Source: Verrucomicrobiota bacterium (GTDB lineage Bacteria; Verrucomicrobiota; Verrucomicrobiia; Opitutales; UBA953). From it: a DNA stretch of 5,604 bases. The position numbers and the translations under genes were made by a program. The stretch lies in the NCBI GenBank assembly GCA_004293385.1, contig RDYO01000032.1, positions 1 to 5,604 on the forward strand, in the 5' to 3' direction. The notes under the pieces are model-generated. The model was not told the DNA's origin, did no database searches, and worked only from the letters and a program-made list of their open reading frames with translations. This document shows, piece by piece, positions 4,230 to 5,604 of this stretch. The number at the start of each line of letters is the position of its first letter. Within the stretch, counting starts at the first letter, position 1.

Positions 4230-5604
4230 TCCGCCGCCTTCAAATCCGCGACCTCGCCCTGATGGACCGCACCTCGCTCGAACTGGGCGCGGGCTTCACC
4301 GTGGTCACGGGCGAGACCGGCGCCGGCAAATCGGTGCTGCTCGGCGCGCTCTCGCTCCTCGCCGGCAACCGCGCGGCGAAGACGATCGTCCGCAAGGGCG
4401 CCGACGAATGCTCGGTCGAAGCCGAACTCGAGACCGACGGCGACAAGCGTTTCGACGAAGCGCTGAAGGTCCTCGACCTGCCGACCTGCGACGACGGGCT
4501 GCTCATCCTGAAGCGCTCGGTCCACGCCACCAAGGCCGGCCGCATCTCCATCAACGGCGGTTCGGCGACCCTGTCGCAGCTCCAGCAGCTCGGCGAACTG
4601 TGGATCGATTTCCACGGCCCGGGCGAACCGCAGAAGCTGATGCGCGCCGAGACGCAGCTGGAGATGCTCGACCTCCATGCCGGCCTGGCCGCCCCCCTCG
4701 CGACCTACCGCGCCGACTGGCGTCAGCGTAACGAGCTGCTCCGCGAAGCCGCCGAAGCCGCCACGGCCGAACGCCTCTCCGAAGACGAAGAGGCCTTCCT
4801 CCGCTCGCAGTTGGAGAAACTCGATTCGCTCGATCTTTCCGAAGAGGCCATCACCAAGCTGGAACGCGACCACGCCCGCTCGTCCCGGGCCCAGGAGCTC
4901 GCGGCTTTGCTCGGCCAGCTGGATGCCGGTCTCGGCTCCGACGGGCTGGGCGAAGTCTTGCCGAAGCTCCTCAAGGCAGGCGATGACGTCGCCCGCATCG
5001 ACGAAGAAGCGTCCGCCCTGCGCGACCGCCTGAACTCCCTCGCCGCGGAAGCGGAGGATATCCGCGCCGATTTCGCGCGTCTGGGTCGCGGACTTTCCTC
5101 CGACGACGAGTCCGCCGCCGAACTCGACGGAAAGATGAACCTCTGGTTGGAATTCCGCCGCAAGTACGGGCCCGGCGCCGACTCCGTCCGCGAGAAGCGC
5201 GAGGCGCTCCGCCGCCGGCTCGCCTCGCAAGGCGACGTCGAAGCCCGCGTTGCGAAGCTGAAGGCCGAAGCCGCCAAGGTGGAGAAGGACCTACGCAAGC
5301 AGGCCGACGCCCTCCGCGCCGCCCGTACCAAGGCCGCCGATAAGCTCGCCGCCGCCGCCCGCAAGATGCTCGGTTCGCTCGGCTTCAAGAAGGCCGATCT
5401 CCGGATCGAAGTCGCCACCGCGGAACTCGGTCCGCACGGCGCCGACGCGGTCGGTTTCCTTTTCTGCCCCAACGCCGGCCAGGATCTCCTGCCTCTTGAC
5501 CAGATCGCCTCCAGCGGCGAAGCGGCCCGTGTGATGCTCGCCCTCAAGACTGTCCTCGCCGCCGTCGACCGCACCCCGGTCTTGGTCTTCGACGAGGTCG
5601 ACGC
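4226..5604 (+). CDS. recN: DNA repair protein RecN, SMC-like ATPase, cut at right window edge
   Basis: RecN is a cytoplasmic SMC-like ATPase that acts early in recombinational repair of DNA double-strand breaks. The fragment has 459 complete codons; the family usually has about 550-560 residues, so roughly the last 90-100 are missing. Residues 1-22 (MIRRLQIRDLALMDRTSLEL) match the RecN opening, followed by Walker A GETGAGKS (29-36). The Q-loop region reads FHGPGEPQ (129-136), where many RecN proteins have HGQHEHQ. Long charged helices from about 165 to 380 form the coiled-coil arm. The ABC signature region IASSGEAARVMLALK (427-441) differs from the usual SGGELSR. Walker B is LVFDEVD (453-459) with catalytic E457, and the window ends there. 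The ATG at 4226 overlaps the yggS stop; homologous sequence starts at once, so the start is firm. No frameshift is visible. In many bacteria recN is SOS-controlled, but no LexA box is evident here and it probably shares the yggS transcript. Confidence 0.96.
   Translation, partial: MIRRLQIRDLALMDRTSLELGAGFTVVTGETGAGKSVLLGALSLLAGNRAAKTIVRKGADECSVEAELETDGDKRFDEALKVLDLPTCDDGLLILKRSVHATKAGRISINGGSATLSQLQQLGELWIDFHGPGEPQKLMRAETQLEMLDLHAGLAAPLATYRADWRQRNELLREAAEAATAERLSEDEEAFLRSQLEKLDSLDLSEEAITKLERDHARSSRAQELAALLGQLDAGLGSDGLGEVLPKLLKAGDDVARIDEEASALRDRLNSLAAEAEDIRADFARLGRGLSSDDESAAELDGKMNLWLEFRRKYGPGADSVREKREALRRRLASQGDVEARVAKLKAEAAKVEKDLRKQADALRAARTKAADKLAAAARKMLGSLGFKKADLRIEVATAELGPHGADAVGFLFCPNAGQDLLPLDQIASSGEAARVMLALKTVLAAVDRTPVLVFDEVD

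Noticed and set aside
2489..5230. A single 913-codon open minus-strand frame that contains lysR and continues antisense through yggS and most of recN
   Set aside because: Only the last 299 codons are LysR. The rest opposes two clearly real genes, shows no family motifs, and is the expected by-product of G/C-biased third positions removing stop codons from an antisense frame.
4723..5574. Minus-strand 283-codon Ser/Arg/Ala-rich frame opposite recN
   Set aside because: Its composition is a reverse-complement image of the coiled-coil codons of RecN, and no motif is present.

Overview
This is a GC-rich bacterial chromosomal window (about two thirds G+C by eye). Nearly all of it is coding sequence with strong G/C preference at third codon positions. 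It holds six protein genes, two of them cut by the window edges. I see no rRNA, tRNA, CRISPR array, insertion sequence, phage gene or other mobile element. Start codons are mostly not preceded by good Shine-Dalgarno sequences. With the GC content and the variant RecN motifs, my best guess is the PVC group, perhaps Verrucomicrobiota/Opitutales. This is an inference from general character and no marker gene proves it.

Layout. (1) 1-314, minus strand: N-terminal third or less of a signal peptide peptidase SppA (family S49), cut by the left edge. (2) 315-436: divergent intergenic region. (3) 437-1885 and 1892-2488, plus strand: a two-gene unit with a 6-bp gap. It encodes a 482-residue soluble protein of a conserved family whose function I do not know, then a 198-residue protein with about six membrane helices that I do not recognise. 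(4) 2489-3388, minus strand: a complete LysR-type transcriptional regulator. Its stop codon abuts the stop codon of the membrane-protein gene, and together they form the palindrome TGATCA. (5) 3389-3530: a 142-bp divergent control region. It has a plausible sigma70 promoter for the regulator gene, a TTA-N7-TAA dyad over its -10 element, a flanking inverted repeat, and two mutually exclusive GC-rich stems in the leader of the opposite operon. (6) 3531-4229 and 4226-5604, plus strand: a YggS/PROSC-family PLP-binding protein whose stop overlaps the start of recN (ATGA). RecN is a DNA double-strand-break repair ATPase, cut inside its Walker B motif by the right edge.

How the parts may work together. 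The LysR gene diverges from yggS-recN across a compact region with operator-like symmetry. Autoregulation is likely, and control of yggS-recN is possible but unproven. YggS maintains PLP homeostasis and RecN handles broken DNA; their stop/start overlap implies co-transcription and coupled translation rather than one pathway. The unknown-plus-membrane pair is the least explained part. Much of the window is housekeeping sequence. The points worth following up are that pair, the divergent regulatory region, and the altered ATPase motifs of RecN.
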